Positions 23,893 to 32,562 of a DNA stretch of 41,959 bases are shown piece by piece. Each line of letters starts with the position of its first letter. Within the stretch, counting starts at the first letter, position 1. Under the pieces are notes generated by a model. That model worked only from the letters and a program-made list of their open reading frames with translations. It was not told the DNA's origin and searched no databases. The stretch is from Sutterella sp. (GTDB lineage: Bacteria > Pseudomonadota > Gammaproteobacteria > Burkholderiales > Burkholderiaceae_F): NCBI GenBank assembly GCA_020025965.1, contig JAHHRG010000013.1:1-41959 (forward strand), given 5' to 3'. The position numbers were made by a program, and so were the translations under genes.

Positions 23893-25179
23893 TTACAGTT
23901 CGTCTTCGCGTTTAACCGACTTGATGAGATAGAGTTTGTCGTTTTCTCTCACCTTTTCTGGAATCCGGAAGGTCACATCCATGCCCTTTTCGGCCCGTTC
24001 GAGAATCGTTTCTTCCTGACGGACTTCGTCGGGCGTCACGTAAACGGCGCCCGTCGTGGGACCGGTGATCAGCAGACGGTCGCCCGGTGCAAAGCCTTCG
24101 CCGTGAATCAGGAAGTAGCCGATCTCGGGCTTCGCATAATACTTGAGACACTTACCGATATAGACCTTCTTTTCCGTGGCCTGAGACCCGTAGCGATCCG
24201 TCCATTCGGCCGTCGTCCGGCCCTGATACCAACCGTCCCAGAAGCCGCGGTTAAATACCGTGGCCAAACGATCGTCCCAGGACGTTGAGATTTCTTCGGA
24301 CCAGCGGCCGTCGAGCACGGCTTCGATCGCTTCACTGTAGCAGTCGACGACGGTCTTTACGTATTCGGGACCGCGGGCACGCCCTTCGATCTTGAAGACA
24401 CGAACGCCCGCCTTAATCATCTGATCCATAAAACCGATCGTTTTCAAGTCCTTAGGGGACATGACGTAACCGTTGTCGATTTCCAATTCCGTCCCGCGAT
24501 CGATATCGTAGGCTCGGTATTCGCGACGGCAATTCTGCAGGCAGCCGCCGCGGTTGGCGGACTTGCCGCGCGTATGAAGACTCATGTAGCACTTGCCGCT
24601 CACGGCCATGCAAAGTGCACCGTGGCAGAACGTTTCAATGCGCACGGGCTCTCCGGAAGGTCCTTTGATGCCCTCTTCCAAAATGGCGCGATGAATCTTT
24701 GCAACCTGCCCCATATGAAGTTCTCGAGCGAGAACCACCACGTCGGCGAAATTTGCATAAAAACGCAGCGCTTCGGTGTTGGAAATATTGAGCTGCGTCG
24801 AGAGGTGCACCGACACGCCCTTTTGCGCGCAGTACTGCATAACCGCCACGTCAGAGGCAATCACGGCTGAGATGTCGGCCGCCTTGGCCGCATCGACGAT
24901 CTCGCGCATCGTGGCCATATCATCGTCATAGATGATCGTATTGACGGTGAGATAACTCTTGACGCCGTGCTCGCAGCAAAGACGGGCGATGTCTTTCAGA
25001 TCGTCGATCGTAAAAGCCGCTGCCGAATGCGAGCGCATATTGAGCGCGCCGATCCCGAAATAAACGGCATCGGCACCGGCGTTGATCGCGGCCATCAGCG
25101 ATTCACGGGAACCCGCCGGGGCCATGATTTCAAAGTCTCGGCGAGAAAGCGTCGAGAGATCGTTGGAGTTCTGAGTCAT
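23893..25179 (-). CDS. Peptidase U32-family protein, TrhP (YegQ)-like
   Basis: About 428 residues. The start at 25179 has GGAAG upstream and leaves 14 bases to the end of the RarD-like gene; an earlier frame opening would overlap that gene. The N-terminal barrel carries MAPAGSRESLMAAINAGADAVYFG, the U32 hallmark. The central segment ETFCHGALCMAVSGKCYMS with later GGCLQNC contains the conserved cysteines, probably ligating an iron-sulfur cluster. This pattern fits TrhP, which with prephenate-derived cofactors hydroxylates uridine 34 of tRNA, or the related RlhA acting on 23S rRNA. The C-terminal beta domain suits TrhP. Despite the family name, no protease function is expected. Confidence 0.85.
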   Translation of the reverse strand: MTQNSNDLSTLSRRDFEIMAPAGSRESLMAAINAGADAVYFGIGALNMRSHSAAAFTIDDLKDIARLCCEHGVKSYLTVNTIIYDDDMATMREIVDAAKAADISAVIASDVAVMQYCAQKGVSVHLSTQLNISNTEALRFYANFADVVVLARELHMGQVAKIHRAILEEGIKGPSGEPVRIETFCHGALCMAVSGKCYMSLHTRGKSANRGGCLQNCRREYRAYDIDRGTELEIDNGYVMSPKDLKTIGFMDQMIKAGVRVFKIEGRARGPEYVKTVVDCYSEAIEAVLDGRWSEEISTSWDDRLATVFNRGFWDGWYQGRTTAEWTDRYGSQATEKKVYIGKCLKYYAKPEIGYFLIHGEGFAPGDRLLITGPTTGAVYVTPDEVRQEETILERAEKGMDVTFRIPEKVRENDKLYLIKSVKREDEL

Positions 25180-25193
25180 TGATTTCTTCCGGC

Positions 25194-26099
25194 TCAGGCC
25201 TCGAGGGCCTTGTCGTTTTGGAGTTTGTGACGGCGACGGACGTGACGGAGCGATTCGAACGTAAAGACGATCACGGCCGTCCAGATGCAAGCAAAGCCGA
25301 TCAACATGTTGACGTTAAACGGTTCTTTGAACCAGAAAACGCCGATAAAGAAAACGATCGTCGGGCTCAGGTACTGAATGATGCCCACCACCGAATAGGG
25401 AATCATGCGAACCCCCGTTGCAAAGAGCAAAAGCGGCACGGTCGTGACGGGCCCAGCCAGGAGAATCAAAAACTGCGTTTCGACAGAGGCGGTCGTCAAG
25501 GCCAAATCGCCCTGGAAATAACGCCAACCGATATACGTCAAAGCAATCGGCGTGAGGATCATACTTTCGAGTTCGAGGCCTTCAAGACTTCCCAAAGGCG
25601 CAATCTTGCGAAGGAGGCCGTAAATGGCAAAACTCGTCGCCAGAAAGAGCCCGAGATAAGGCGCAGCTCCCGTAGAAATCGTGATCCAGAGAACGCCTGC
25701 CGCGGCGATCGCAACCGACAGCTTTTGCCCGAAACGAAGTTCCTCCTTTAAGAAGAAGGAGCCCAAAGCGACCGAAATCAAGGGATTCACAAAGTAGCCG
25801 AGCGACGCTTCCAACGCGCGACCGCTCACGATCGTATAAACATAAGTCCCCCAGTTCAAACCGATCAAGAGAGATGAACAGAGGAAAATCAGAATCGTCT
25901 TCGGGCTTCGCATCGTTTCCTTCAACCAAGCCCAGCGTCGCACGCAAATCAGCAAGAAGGTAACAAAGAGAAGCGAGCCCCAGATACGGTGAGCCAGAAT
26001 TTCCGGCGCGCCGACTTCGGCCAATGCGTGGAAATAGAAAGGGAACATCCCCCAGAGGAGATAAGCACCAATGGTATAGAGAACGCCAAGACGAGCCAT
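25194..26099 (-). CDS. rarD: RarD-like EamA-family permease
   Basis: About 301 residues with ten predicted membrane helices in two EamA repeats. The start at 26099 gives MARLGVLYTIGAYLLWGMFPFYF, the usual RarD N-terminus; longer frame openings add a non-hydrophobic tail and have no ribosome site. RarD proteins were named from chloramphenicol sensitivity and related members export metabolites; the substrate here is unknown. The U32-family gene follows 14 bases later, so they probably form one transcript. Confidence 0.85.
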   Translation of the reverse strand: MARLGVLYTIGAYLLWGMFPFYFHALAEVGAPEILAHRIWGSLLFVTFLLICVRRWAWLKETMRSPKTILIFLCSSLLIGLNWGTYVYTIVSGRALEASLGYFVNPLISVALGSFFLKEELRFGQKLSVAIAAAGVLWITISTGAAPYLGLFLATSFAIYGLLRKIAPLGSLEGLELESMILTPIALTYIGWRYFQGDLALTTASVETQFLILLAGPVTTVPLLLFATGVRMIPYSVVGIIQYLSPTIVFFIGVFWFKEPFNVNMLIGFACIWTAVIVFTFESLRHVRRRHKLQNDKALEA

Positions 26100-26307
26100 A
26101 GGGAAATCGATCGGGAAAAAGATGAAAGCGTCTTCGCTTTGCGACACAAAAAATTCGAGAATCTGAGATTCTACTCGGGTGATTTGCGTTTGTCTGCGCC
26201 CGAGTTGAAAAAAGGCGGCTGAATTCCTCAACCGCCTTTTGCGTCTTTATTATTTTAGGAATTCATTCACTCAGGATTGGAGGTTGTAACTCTCTTCGAA
26301 GGAATGA

Positions 26308-26339
26308 ATAAAAATCGCCATCATAATGGCGATTTTTAT
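26308..26339. repeat. 32-bp perfect palindrome, copy 1
   Basis: Arms of 14 bp, ATAAAAATCGCCAT and ATGGCGATTTTTAT, separated by CATA. It abuts copy 2 with no gap. It could be a terminator, since it is flanked by A/T runs on both sides, or an operator. Confidence 0.8.
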
Positions 26340-26371
26340 ATAAATTTCGCCAGTACACTGGCGAAATTTAT
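26340..26371. repeat. 32-bp perfect palindrome, copy 2
   Basis: Arms of 15 bp, ATAAATTTCGCCAGT and ACTGGCGAAATTTAT, separated by AC. It matches copy 1 at 24 of 32 positions, and several of the differences (positions 6, 7, 14 and their partners) are paired changes that keep each palindrome intact. Confidence 0.8.
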
Positions 26372-26460
26372 CGTTTCGGGATACCGAACTGAGTTTCGGA
26401 CAGCTTCGAGGGATAAAAAAATCCCCCATCAGAAAGCCACACTGAACACACAACAGGGCT

Positions 26461-27621
26461 CTACCAAGCGCGCACGTGCTCGAGCTCGTCAATCACCGTC
26501 CCGTCACGAACAAGCCAAAGCTTTTCGTAAGGCGCCGCCGTCGGACAGGCATGATTCGGCAAAATCCTCAGACGTCGGCCGATCGGGAAATCGGCAGGAT
26601 CGAGTCGGTCGCCCGCCACGGCAGCAATAATGCCGTGTTCCTGATTCGCCCCCGTCATGCGGATGTCGCAGCCGCGAAGCGGCGTGCCGTCAATGTCGCA
26701 GACGAGCCCGTAGCCAAAGTCGCAGTGCTGACGTGCGGTCCCGCGGTCGCGAGACATCGCGAGCCACCCTGCGTCGACAATGACCTGGCCCTTTTCTTCC
26801 TGACGACCGATCACGGTGCAGAGCACGGAGCCCGCGATCTGGTCCATTCTGACGACACCCAGATTCATCATGAAAAGGTCGCCCAGGGCATAAACACCCG
26901 CGCGCAGTTCCGTGATGCCCGTTTCATCTTCGGCATAGGTCATCGTGGGCGTCGAGCCGACCGACACGATGTCGATGGCATAGCCCGCATCACGAAGACG
27001 GTCTGCGGCCAACACAATGCCGTCGCGTTCGGCCTTGGCGGCCGCACGAATGACAGCCAGATCTTCGACGTCATAGCTCGCGCCCGCGTGCGTCAAGACA
27101 CCCACCAAATTGGCGCCGTCGGTCAGCGCTTCGGCCACATCCAACAACCGGTCGCTCTCGGGTTTGATGCCGGAGCGATGCCCGTCGCAGTCGACTTCGA
27201 TTAAAACGGGGATATCCGCCTCTTCCTTTTGACAGAATGCAGACACCGCCTGAGCGGCTTCGACGCTGTCCAAAATAATCTTGAGATCGCAGCCCGATTC
27301 GCGGATAGCAAGGACCTGAGGCAATTTCTGCGGTGCAATACCGACGGCGTAAATCAAATCCTTCACGCCTTCGCCTGCAAAATAGCGCGCCTCACGCAAG
27401 GTCGATACCGTAGCCGGTCCTTCGGGGGAAACCATTTGACGTCTCGCGATCGCAATCGACTTGTGAGTTTTCAGATGCGGTCGCAACGTAACGTTCAAAT
27501 CCAAGGCTTTTTCTTTCGCGCGTTCCAGATTCGCCGTCAGTTTCTCGTCGTCAATAAGAAAAGCAGGGGTCGAGAGATCCGGGGCAGTTAAGCGCAAACC
27601 GACGGGGCTTGTGTCTTCCAT
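26461..27621 (-). CDS. DSD1-family PLP enzyme (D-threonine aldolase / D-serine dehydratase-like)
   Basis: About 386 residues, with GAGGAG upstream of the ATG at 27621. The N-terminal alanine-racemase-type barrel carries the PLP lysine in LRPHLKTHK (K51) and the glycine-rich phosphate-binding strand near GSTPTMTY. The C-terminal beta domain ends with the metal-binding segment NHACPTA, whose His and Cys hold a zinc or manganese ion in characterised D-threonine aldolases and eukaryotic-type D-serine dehydratases. Substrates in the family are D-serine, D-threonine or D-3-hydroxyaspartate; which one applies is not readable. It follows the malate dehydrogenase gene but a strong terminator lies between them. 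Confidence 0.88.
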   Translation of the reverse strand: MEDTSPVGLRLTAPDLSTPAFLIDDEKLTANLERAKEKALDLNVTLRPHLKTHKSIAIARRQMVSPEGPATVSTLREARYFAGEGVKDLIYAVGIAPQKLPQVLAIRESGCDLKIILDSVEAAQAVSAFCQKEEADIPVLIEVDCDGHRSGIKPESDRLLDVAEALTDGANLVGVLTHAGASYDVEDLAVIRAAAKAERDGIVLAADRLRDAGYAIDIVSVGSTPTMTYAEDETGITELRAGVYALGDLFMMNLGVVRMDQIAGSVLCTVIGRQEEKGQVIVDAGWLAMSRDRGTARQHCDFGYGLVCDIDGTPLRGCDIRMTGANQEHGIIAAVAGDRLDPADFPIGRRLRILPNHACPTAAPYEKLWLVRDGTVIDELEHVRAW

Positions 27622-27643
27622 CGTGTTTCACTCCTCAAAAATG

Positions 27644-27700
27644 CGAAAAAAGGACCGGCCGAGTACAGTGCTCGAGCGGCCCTTTCTGCGGGTCCTTTTT
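27644..27700 (-). terminator. Terminator of the hydrogenase-mdh operon
   Basis: On the minus strand AAAGGACCC pairs with GGTCCTTTTTT, with an internal GGCCGCTCGAG/CTCGGCC arm, followed by a T-run. It overlaps the last bases of mdh. Confidence 0.7.
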
Positions 27701-28688
27701 AGTTCGGAATGAAAGCGGCCACCGCTTCCTGTTCCTTCTTCAATTCTTCGATATTCTTCGCGATCCCGACCTTCACGTCGTCGGTCAATTCGAGATCTTT
27801 GACGATCTCCACCTTACCCTCGGCCGTCACGGTACAGGGGAAGCCGAAGACCATGCCTTCGGGCACGCCGTAGCTGCCGTCAGAGGGCACAGCCATGATG
27901 ACCCAGCGACCGTCGGTACCATTCGTCCAATCGTACATATGGTCAATCGTAGCCGAAGCGGCCGAGGCTGCGGAACTCGCGCCGCGTGCCTTGATGATGG
28001 CACCGCCGCGCTTGGCGACGGTCGGGCGGAATTCGCTCTTCACCCATTCGCCGTCAACGAGATCGACGGCCTTCTTGTCGGCGACGAGCGTTGCCGTGAC
28101 ATCGGGAACCATCGTCGGAGAGTGGTTGCCCCAGACGGCCATCTTCTGAATGGAACAAACGGGCATGCCGGTCTTTTCGGCCAACTGCGAGAGCGCACGG
28201 TTTTCGTCCAAGCGCATCAAGGCGGAGAAACAAGACGGATCCAAGCTCGGGGCGTTCTTCATCGCAATCCAGGCATTCGTATTGCAGGGGTTCCCGACCA
28301 CGACAACCTTGACATTGCGGGCCGCGACTTCGTTGAGGGCTCGGCCCTGTTCGCAGAAGATGGCGGCGTTGCCTTCCAAGAGGTCCGCACGTTCCATACC
28401 GGGGCCGCGAGGACGGGAGCCGATCAGGATCGCGGCTTCGCAATCGCGGAAAGCTTCGCGAAGATCCGTTTCGGCACGCATCTCGGCCAAAAGCGGGAAA
28501 GCGCAGTCGGACAATTCCATCATGACGCCCTTCAGAGCGGCCTTGCTCTTCTCGTTATCGCGAGAGAGAAGCGTAAGCTTCACGGGCTGATCGGCACCGA
28601 ACATGGCGCCGGAACAAATCCTGAACAAAATGGCATAACCGATCTGACCGGTCGGGCCCGTCACGGTGACGCGAATGGGTTCCTTCAT
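27699..28688 (-). CDS. mdh: Malate dehydrogenase with an NADP-type coenzyme loop
   Basis: About 329 residues, with GAGGAAAG upstream. It interconverts malate and oxaloacetate. The Rossmann start GPTGQIGYAILFRI, the ARxRGxGM-equivalent SRPRGPGMERADLL loop, GNPCNTNA, and the catalytic His in VWGNHSPTM are all present. Overall it is the Burkholderiales/cytosolic type. The unusual point is the segment after the second strand: family members have LLEIPD, where Glu binds the NAD ribose, but this one has LLSRDN (S42, R43). Chloroplast NADP-dependent enzymes have LLGSERS there, so NADP(H) preference is likely. It begins 24 bases after the hydrogenase gene and should be co-transcribed. Confidence 0.95.
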   Translation of the reverse strand: MKEPIRVTVTGPTGQIGYAILFRICSGAMFGADQPVKLTLLSRDNEKSKAALKGVMMELSDCAFPLLAEMRAETDLREAFRDCEAAILIGSRPRGPGMERADLLEGNAAIFCEQGRALNEVAARNVKVVVVGNPCNTNAWIAMKNAPSLDPSCFSALMRLDENRALSQLAEKTGMPVCSIQKMAVWGNHSPTMVPDVTATLVADKKAVDLVDGEWVKSEFRPTVAKRGGAIIKARGASSAASAASATIDHMYDWTNGTDGRWVIMAVPSDGSYGVPEGMVFGFPCTVTAEGKVEIVKDLELTDDVKVGIAKNIEELKKEQEAVAAFIPN

Positions 28689-28712
28689 AGCTTTCCTCTT
28701 TTCCGGTTGGCG

Positions 28713-30533
28713 TTACTTGTTATGGGCGAGTCTCACTCTCGGCCCGATATCGGTGATTCTAAGGGGGATACGCTTCTTCTGTCGATTTTCGTACTCACAG
28801 TGAAGAAGCTCGTGCGCCAGATGGCTGCCCGGTTCCACCAAGAAGTCCTGGTAAAGACGCTGGACGTCAGGATTTTCATGTGCGGCACGAACCTTCGCAT
28901 CGGCATCCTTCTGATAAACGCCGGCCTGACGTTCTCCCAAGGTACGCGTCCAATTCTTGCCGCGCAAAGTGCCGCCACCGCCGATACAACCGCCGGGACA
29001 GGCCATCACTTCAACGAAATGCCAGGGGGCCGTGCCCGCACGCACGCGTTCAATTACCGCGTCAGCCGCTTTGATACCGTAAACCACGGCCACCTTCAGG
29101 GGACCGAAGACTTCGGTATTGATCGTCGCCTCCTTGACCTTTTCCATACCGCGAACGGGTTCCAGGTTAAGACGAGACAAATCGTCGCCGCCGGACAAAG
29201 CACTGACGGTACGCATGGCGGCTTCCATAACACCGCCCGTCGTTGCAAAGAGCTGCCCCGCCCCCGAACTTTCGCTCATCAAAGGCGAATCGAAGGGTTC
29301 GGGTTCGATCGTATTCAAATCGATGGCGCTTCGCTCGAGAATGCGAACGAATTCCTGAATCGTGAGGACCAAATCCACATCGTTCTTGCCGTTGTGACGC
29401 AGGATTTCTCGCCCGGCTTCGTCCTTCTTCGCGGTACAGGGCATGATCGAAATCTGACGGATACGGCCCGCAGGGATCTTGGCGACGTTAGGCAAATAGT
29501 GTTTTGCCAACGCACCGAAAATAGCCTGAGGAGAACGCGTCGTCGACAAGTGCGGAATCATGTCGGGCGCCGATTTTTCGACGTGGTTCACCCAGCCCGG
29601 ACAGCAGGACGTGAACATTGTGGCGGGTTTATTGAGCGATTCGTTATTTTTCTGATGACGAAGGCGTTCAAGGAGCTCGGTCCCTTCTTCCATGATCGTC
29701 ACGTCGGCGGACCAAGCGGTATCCATGACGAAGTCTGCACCGAGCTGCTTCAGGGCGGCCACCACTCGGCCCTCGAAGTCACGGCCGGGCTTCGCGCCCA
29801 CGGCTTCAGCCACGGCAATACGCACGGCCGGGGCAAACTGCACGACGGTCACGATATTGGGATCCGCAAAGAAGTCGAACGCACGACAGCACTGATCCTT
29901 CACAGCCAAAGCGCCCGTCGGGCAAACGAGTGCGCACTGACCGCACTGAATGCATCGATCGGAATCCGCCCAACGGCCGTTGTCGAAACCGATCACCGCA
30001 TCTCGCCCGACATTGTTGAGCGTAATGGCGGCAATGCCGTGCACCTGACGGCACACTTCCACACAACGCAGACAGCGGATGCACTTGTCAGCCGTAAATA
30101 CAAGCCCCGCGGCGGAATCGTCCACCTTGGGACTGCGGGTCACAAGCGTCCCCGAGAGACGCGACAAGTCGAGCCCCGTCTGACGCGCTACGTCCTGCAG
30201 TTCACAGTCGCCGTGACGGGCACAGCCGGAACACTTTTCACAGTGATCCGAAAAGAGAAGCTCCATCTGCAGACTGCGCATACTGCGCACGCGGTGCGTA
30301 CGGGTTTCAATGATTTCGCCCTCACCCAAACGGGTGTCGCAAGCGGTCACAATGCGCTTCGTGCCGTCGGGCTTCTGGACTTCGACCAAGCAGACTCGAC
30401 AGGTCCCGGGTCGGTGGTTCAAAGCCGCAAATTCGCAGAGCGTCGGGATAAAAACTCCCGAACGTCTTGCCACTTCAAGAATGGTTTCGCCGTCGGTAAA
30501 TTCAACGGGCTTGTTATTCATCATCGCCTTCAT
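28713..30533 (-). CDS. [FeFe]-hydrogenase, group A (M3-type)
   Basis: About 606 residues. It catalyses reversible H2 formation. Cofactor motifs run in order: a [2Fe-2S] ferredoxin domain (C33, C45, C48, C65), a His-ligated [4Fe-4S] cluster (H97, C101, C104, C110) and two [4Fe-4S] clusters (C151-C161 and C194-C204). The H-cluster domain follows with TSCCPGW (308-314), MPCTAKK (364-370) and EVMACPGGCIGGGG (C512, C516). All H-cluster ligands are intact. GGAG lies seven bases before the ATG at 30533. It starts 13 bases after the GltD-like fusion gene, its likely electron partner. The maturation genes hydE, hydF and hydG are not in the window and must be elsewhere if the enzyme is active. Confidence 0.97.
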   Translation of the reverse strand: MKAMMNNKPVEFTDGETILEVARRSGVFIPTLCEFAALNHRPGTCRVCLVEVQKPDGTKRIVTACDTRLGEGEIIETRTHRVRSMRSLQMELLFSDHCEKCSGCARHGDCELQDVARQTGLDLSRLSGTLVTRSPKVDDSAAGLVFTADKCIRCLRCVEVCRQVHGIAAITLNNVGRDAVIGFDNGRWADSDRCIQCGQCALVCPTGALAVKDQCCRAFDFFADPNIVTVVQFAPAVRIAVAEAVGAKPGRDFEGRVVAALKQLGADFVMDTAWSADVTIMEEGTELLERLRHQKNNESLNKPATMFTSCCPGWVNHVEKSAPDMIPHLSTTRSPQAIFGALAKHYLPNVAKIPAGRIRQISIMPCTAKKDEAGREILRHNGKNDVDLVLTIQEFVRILERSAIDLNTIEPEPFDSPLMSESSGAGQLFATTGGVMEAAMRTVSALSGGDDLSRLNLEPVRGMEKVKEATINTEVFGPLKVAVVYGIKAADAVIERVRAGTAPWHFVEVMACPGGCIGGGGTLRGKNWTRTLGERQAGVYQKDADAKVRAAHENPDVQRLYQDFLVEPGSHLAHELLHCEYENRQKKRIPLRITDIGPRVRLAHNK

Positions 30534-30546
30534 GTCGAATCTCCGA

Positions 30547-32562
30547 TCAGTTGTTATCTTCTACGGCACTGCGCCCCGGAATGGGGTTCAGAGTGGCCAC
30601 GGCAAAGAGACGGTAGCAACGCATGCAGCGATCGGCTTCGTTCCAGGCCTGTTCGTCCTTAAAGCCCAATTCAACTGCGTCCCAATTGTCAACGCGAGCG
30701 GCCGGATTCAGTTTCGGAATCTCGTTGCGCTTCCGGAAGACCACGGGATTCAAAGGCGCACAAGATTCGTCGAGCAACCGACCCGCTTTGATGAGATGCG
30801 TCATGCGGTTGCGGGAAATGAAGTCGCTCGACTCGTTCATGTATTCGTGAATCGCAATGGCGGCATCCTTCCCCTGAGCCATCCCCCAGATCAGACTCGT
30901 CGGGCCCGCGGCGGCGTCACCGCCCGCAAAGACGCCCGGACGCGTCGTCATCAGAGATTCGTTCACAACGATCGTGCCCCAACGCGTCAATTCCACACCG
31001 TCCTCTTCACAGAAGACATCCTTATCGAGCTTCTGACCGATAGCGGCAATGACGTAGCTGCAGGGAATCACGAATTCGCTGCCGGGCACGGGCTTCACAG
31101 AACGACGGCCCGATGCATCGGGTTCGCCTTCGGCCATGCGCACGACTTTCACCCCGGTAACTCGACCGTTTTCGACGATCACTTCGGTGGGGTTCGTCAG
31201 GAACTGGAAGTCGATATCTTCTTCCATAGCGGACGTAATTTCTTCCGGGTCGGCCGGCGCCGACTCACGCGTACGACGGTAGCAGACCGTGATGCGCGAG
31301 AGGTTGTCCTTCAAGAGACGGCGGGCCGTACGGCAGCAGTCCATCGCAACATTGCCGCAACCCACGACAACAACGTCGCCGTCGATTTCCATCGGCAAAT
31401 GGCGACTCTGATGACTTTCAACGTCCAAGAGGAAGTCAAGCCCCTTCAAATAGCCTTCGGCGCTCGTATCTTCGTCGGGAAGACGCAGGTACTGCCCCTG
31501 CGCACAGCCCACCCCCAGGAAAATGGCATCGTAACCGCGCTTAAAGAGCGAATCGATATGGAAGTCGCGGCCCAAACGCTTACCGAAGTGGTAGTTGGCG
31601 CCCATACGTTCGACAATGCTCGTTTCCTGCTCAAGGAGGGAATTCGGCAGTCGATAAGCCGGAATTCCGAGTCGAGCCATACCGCCGGCGTAATCCTGCT
31701 CTTCGAAAATATCGACGTCATGCCCCTTACGAAGCAAGTGATAGGCACAGTTGATACCGGCCGGACCCGCACCGATGACGGCGATCTTTTTACCCGACGA
31801 CGTACGCTTCTTAGGATTGACCGGAGGGAAAAGTTCGTCTAACCGGGAGCCAACATTATCGGCTGCGTAACGCTTCAGATCTTTAATTGCCACGGGGCGA
31901 TCGACCTTGCCGCGCACGCAGGCCGTTTCGCACGGGCGCACGCAGACGCGGCCGCAAGAGCCGACCAAGGGATAATGACGAAGCAACACGCCCGTGGCCA
32001 ATTCCGGATGACCGTCTCGGATGTAGTCGATATAACGCGGAACGTTCACGTGTGCGGGGCAAGCTTCGATACAGGGCGCCGTCATCACGCTGTAGAAATC
32101 TCGATCCGTCTGCGGCATTTCACGCGCTTCGGTCAAGAGTTCCGGGAAATGAATGAGAGCGTCGACCAAAGGCCCCGGCGTCGTCAAGCCCACACCGCAC
32201 AAACTCGTTTCACGCATCTGTTCTGCAATACGGCGGATACGGAGCCAGTCGACTTTGCGCCCCTCGCCTCGGCAGGCCGCTTCGAGCGCTTCGACGATCA
32301 GAACGGAACCCGCACGACAAGGGGTGCAGCGACCGCAGGAGAGATTGCGAACACGGGTGTAATAGCGAAGGAGTACGTCCGCAAGGGTCACGCGGTTGTC
32401 GAACATAAGGAACCCCTGCGGAGCCACAAAGCCCGCGACGGGATTGCCGGGATTGAACGACAGGAATTCTTCGATGGGCAGTCCTTCGGGAGCACCGCCG
32501 TCCAAACACAGACGGTTGTCGTAGGGCTTACCCTCCCAAACGCCGTAGATCAGTTCGTCCAT
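30547..32562 (-). CDS. NuoF C-terminal fragment fused to a GltD-like NAD(P)H:acceptor flavoprotein
   Basis: About 671 residues. Residues 1-145 match the C-terminal part of NuoF/HydB: a SLBB-like segment and the [4Fe-4S] motif SCGRCTPCRAG (C76, C79, C82) with a fourth Cys at 122. The N-terminal NADH/FMN-binding domain of NuoF is missing. Residues about 155-245 carry the Fe-S domain of glutamate synthase small subunits (PCIEACP, then CGRVCVRPCETAC). Residues 255-600 are the GltD-type double-Rossmann flavoprotein with GAGPAG, GCGNVAMDC and YRRTRESAPA; the Arg pair there is the NADPH-binding signature in GltD/NfnB. A final CMRC pair follows. It probably moves electrons between NADPH and the adjacent hydrogenase. 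The architecture resembles SfrB-type proteins. Confidence 0.88.
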   Translation of the reverse strand: MDELIYGVWEGKPYDNRLCLDGGAPEGLPIEEFLSFNPGNPVAGFVAPQGFLMFDNRVTLADVLLRYYTRVRNLSCGRCTPCRAGSVLIVEALEAACRGEGRKVDWLRIRRIAEQMRETSLCGVGLTTPGPLVDALIHFPELLTEAREMPQTDRDFYSVMTAPCIEACPAHVNVPRYIDYIRDGHPELATGVLLRHYPLVGSCGRVCVRPCETACVRGKVDRPVAIKDLKRYAADNVGSRLDELFPPVNPKKRTSSGKKIAVIGAGPAGINCAYHLLRKGHDVDIFEEQDYAGGMARLGIPAYRLPNSLLEQETSIVERMGANYHFGKRLGRDFHIDSLFKRGYDAIFLGVGCAQGQYLRLPDEDTSAEGYLKGLDFLLDVESHQSRHLPMEIDGDVVVVGCGNVAMDCCRTARRLLKDNLSRITVCYRRTRESAPADPEEITSAMEEDIDFQFLTNPTEVIVENGRVTGVKVVRMAEGEPDASGRRSVKPVPGSEFVIPCSYVIAAIGQKLDKDVFCEEDGVELTRWGTIVVNESLMTTRPGVFAGGDAAAGPTSLIWGMAQGKDAAIAIHEYMNESSDFISRNRMTHLIKAGRLLDESCAPLNPVVFRKRNEIPKLNPAARVDNWDAVELGFKDEQAWNEADRCMRCYRLFAVATLNPIPGRSAVEDNN

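Larger units (their letters stand above)
26100..26460. other. 361-base gap between RarD-like and DSD1-like genes
   Basis: It contains a hairpin near 26208-26240 (AAAGGCGG with CCGCCTTT and a T-run on the plus side) and the two abutting palindromes at 26308-26371. It also holds A/T-rich sequence that may carry the RarD promoter. No credible gene is seen. Confidence 0.5.

Noticed and set aside
23893..25179. Secreted collagenase-type protease (U32 family name).
   Set aside because: No signal peptide; the motifs fit the RNA-modifying TrhP/RlhA branch.
26271..26492. Small open frame of 73 codons across the tandem palindromes, considered as a toxin or antitoxin remnant.
   Set aside because: Its sequence is mostly translated palindrome; no family pattern and no partner gene.
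27609..30662. Very long open frame on the plus strand opposite mdh and the hydrogenase gene.
   Set aside because: It is antisense to two certain genes, His/Arg-rich without family features, and explained by the codon bias of the real genes.
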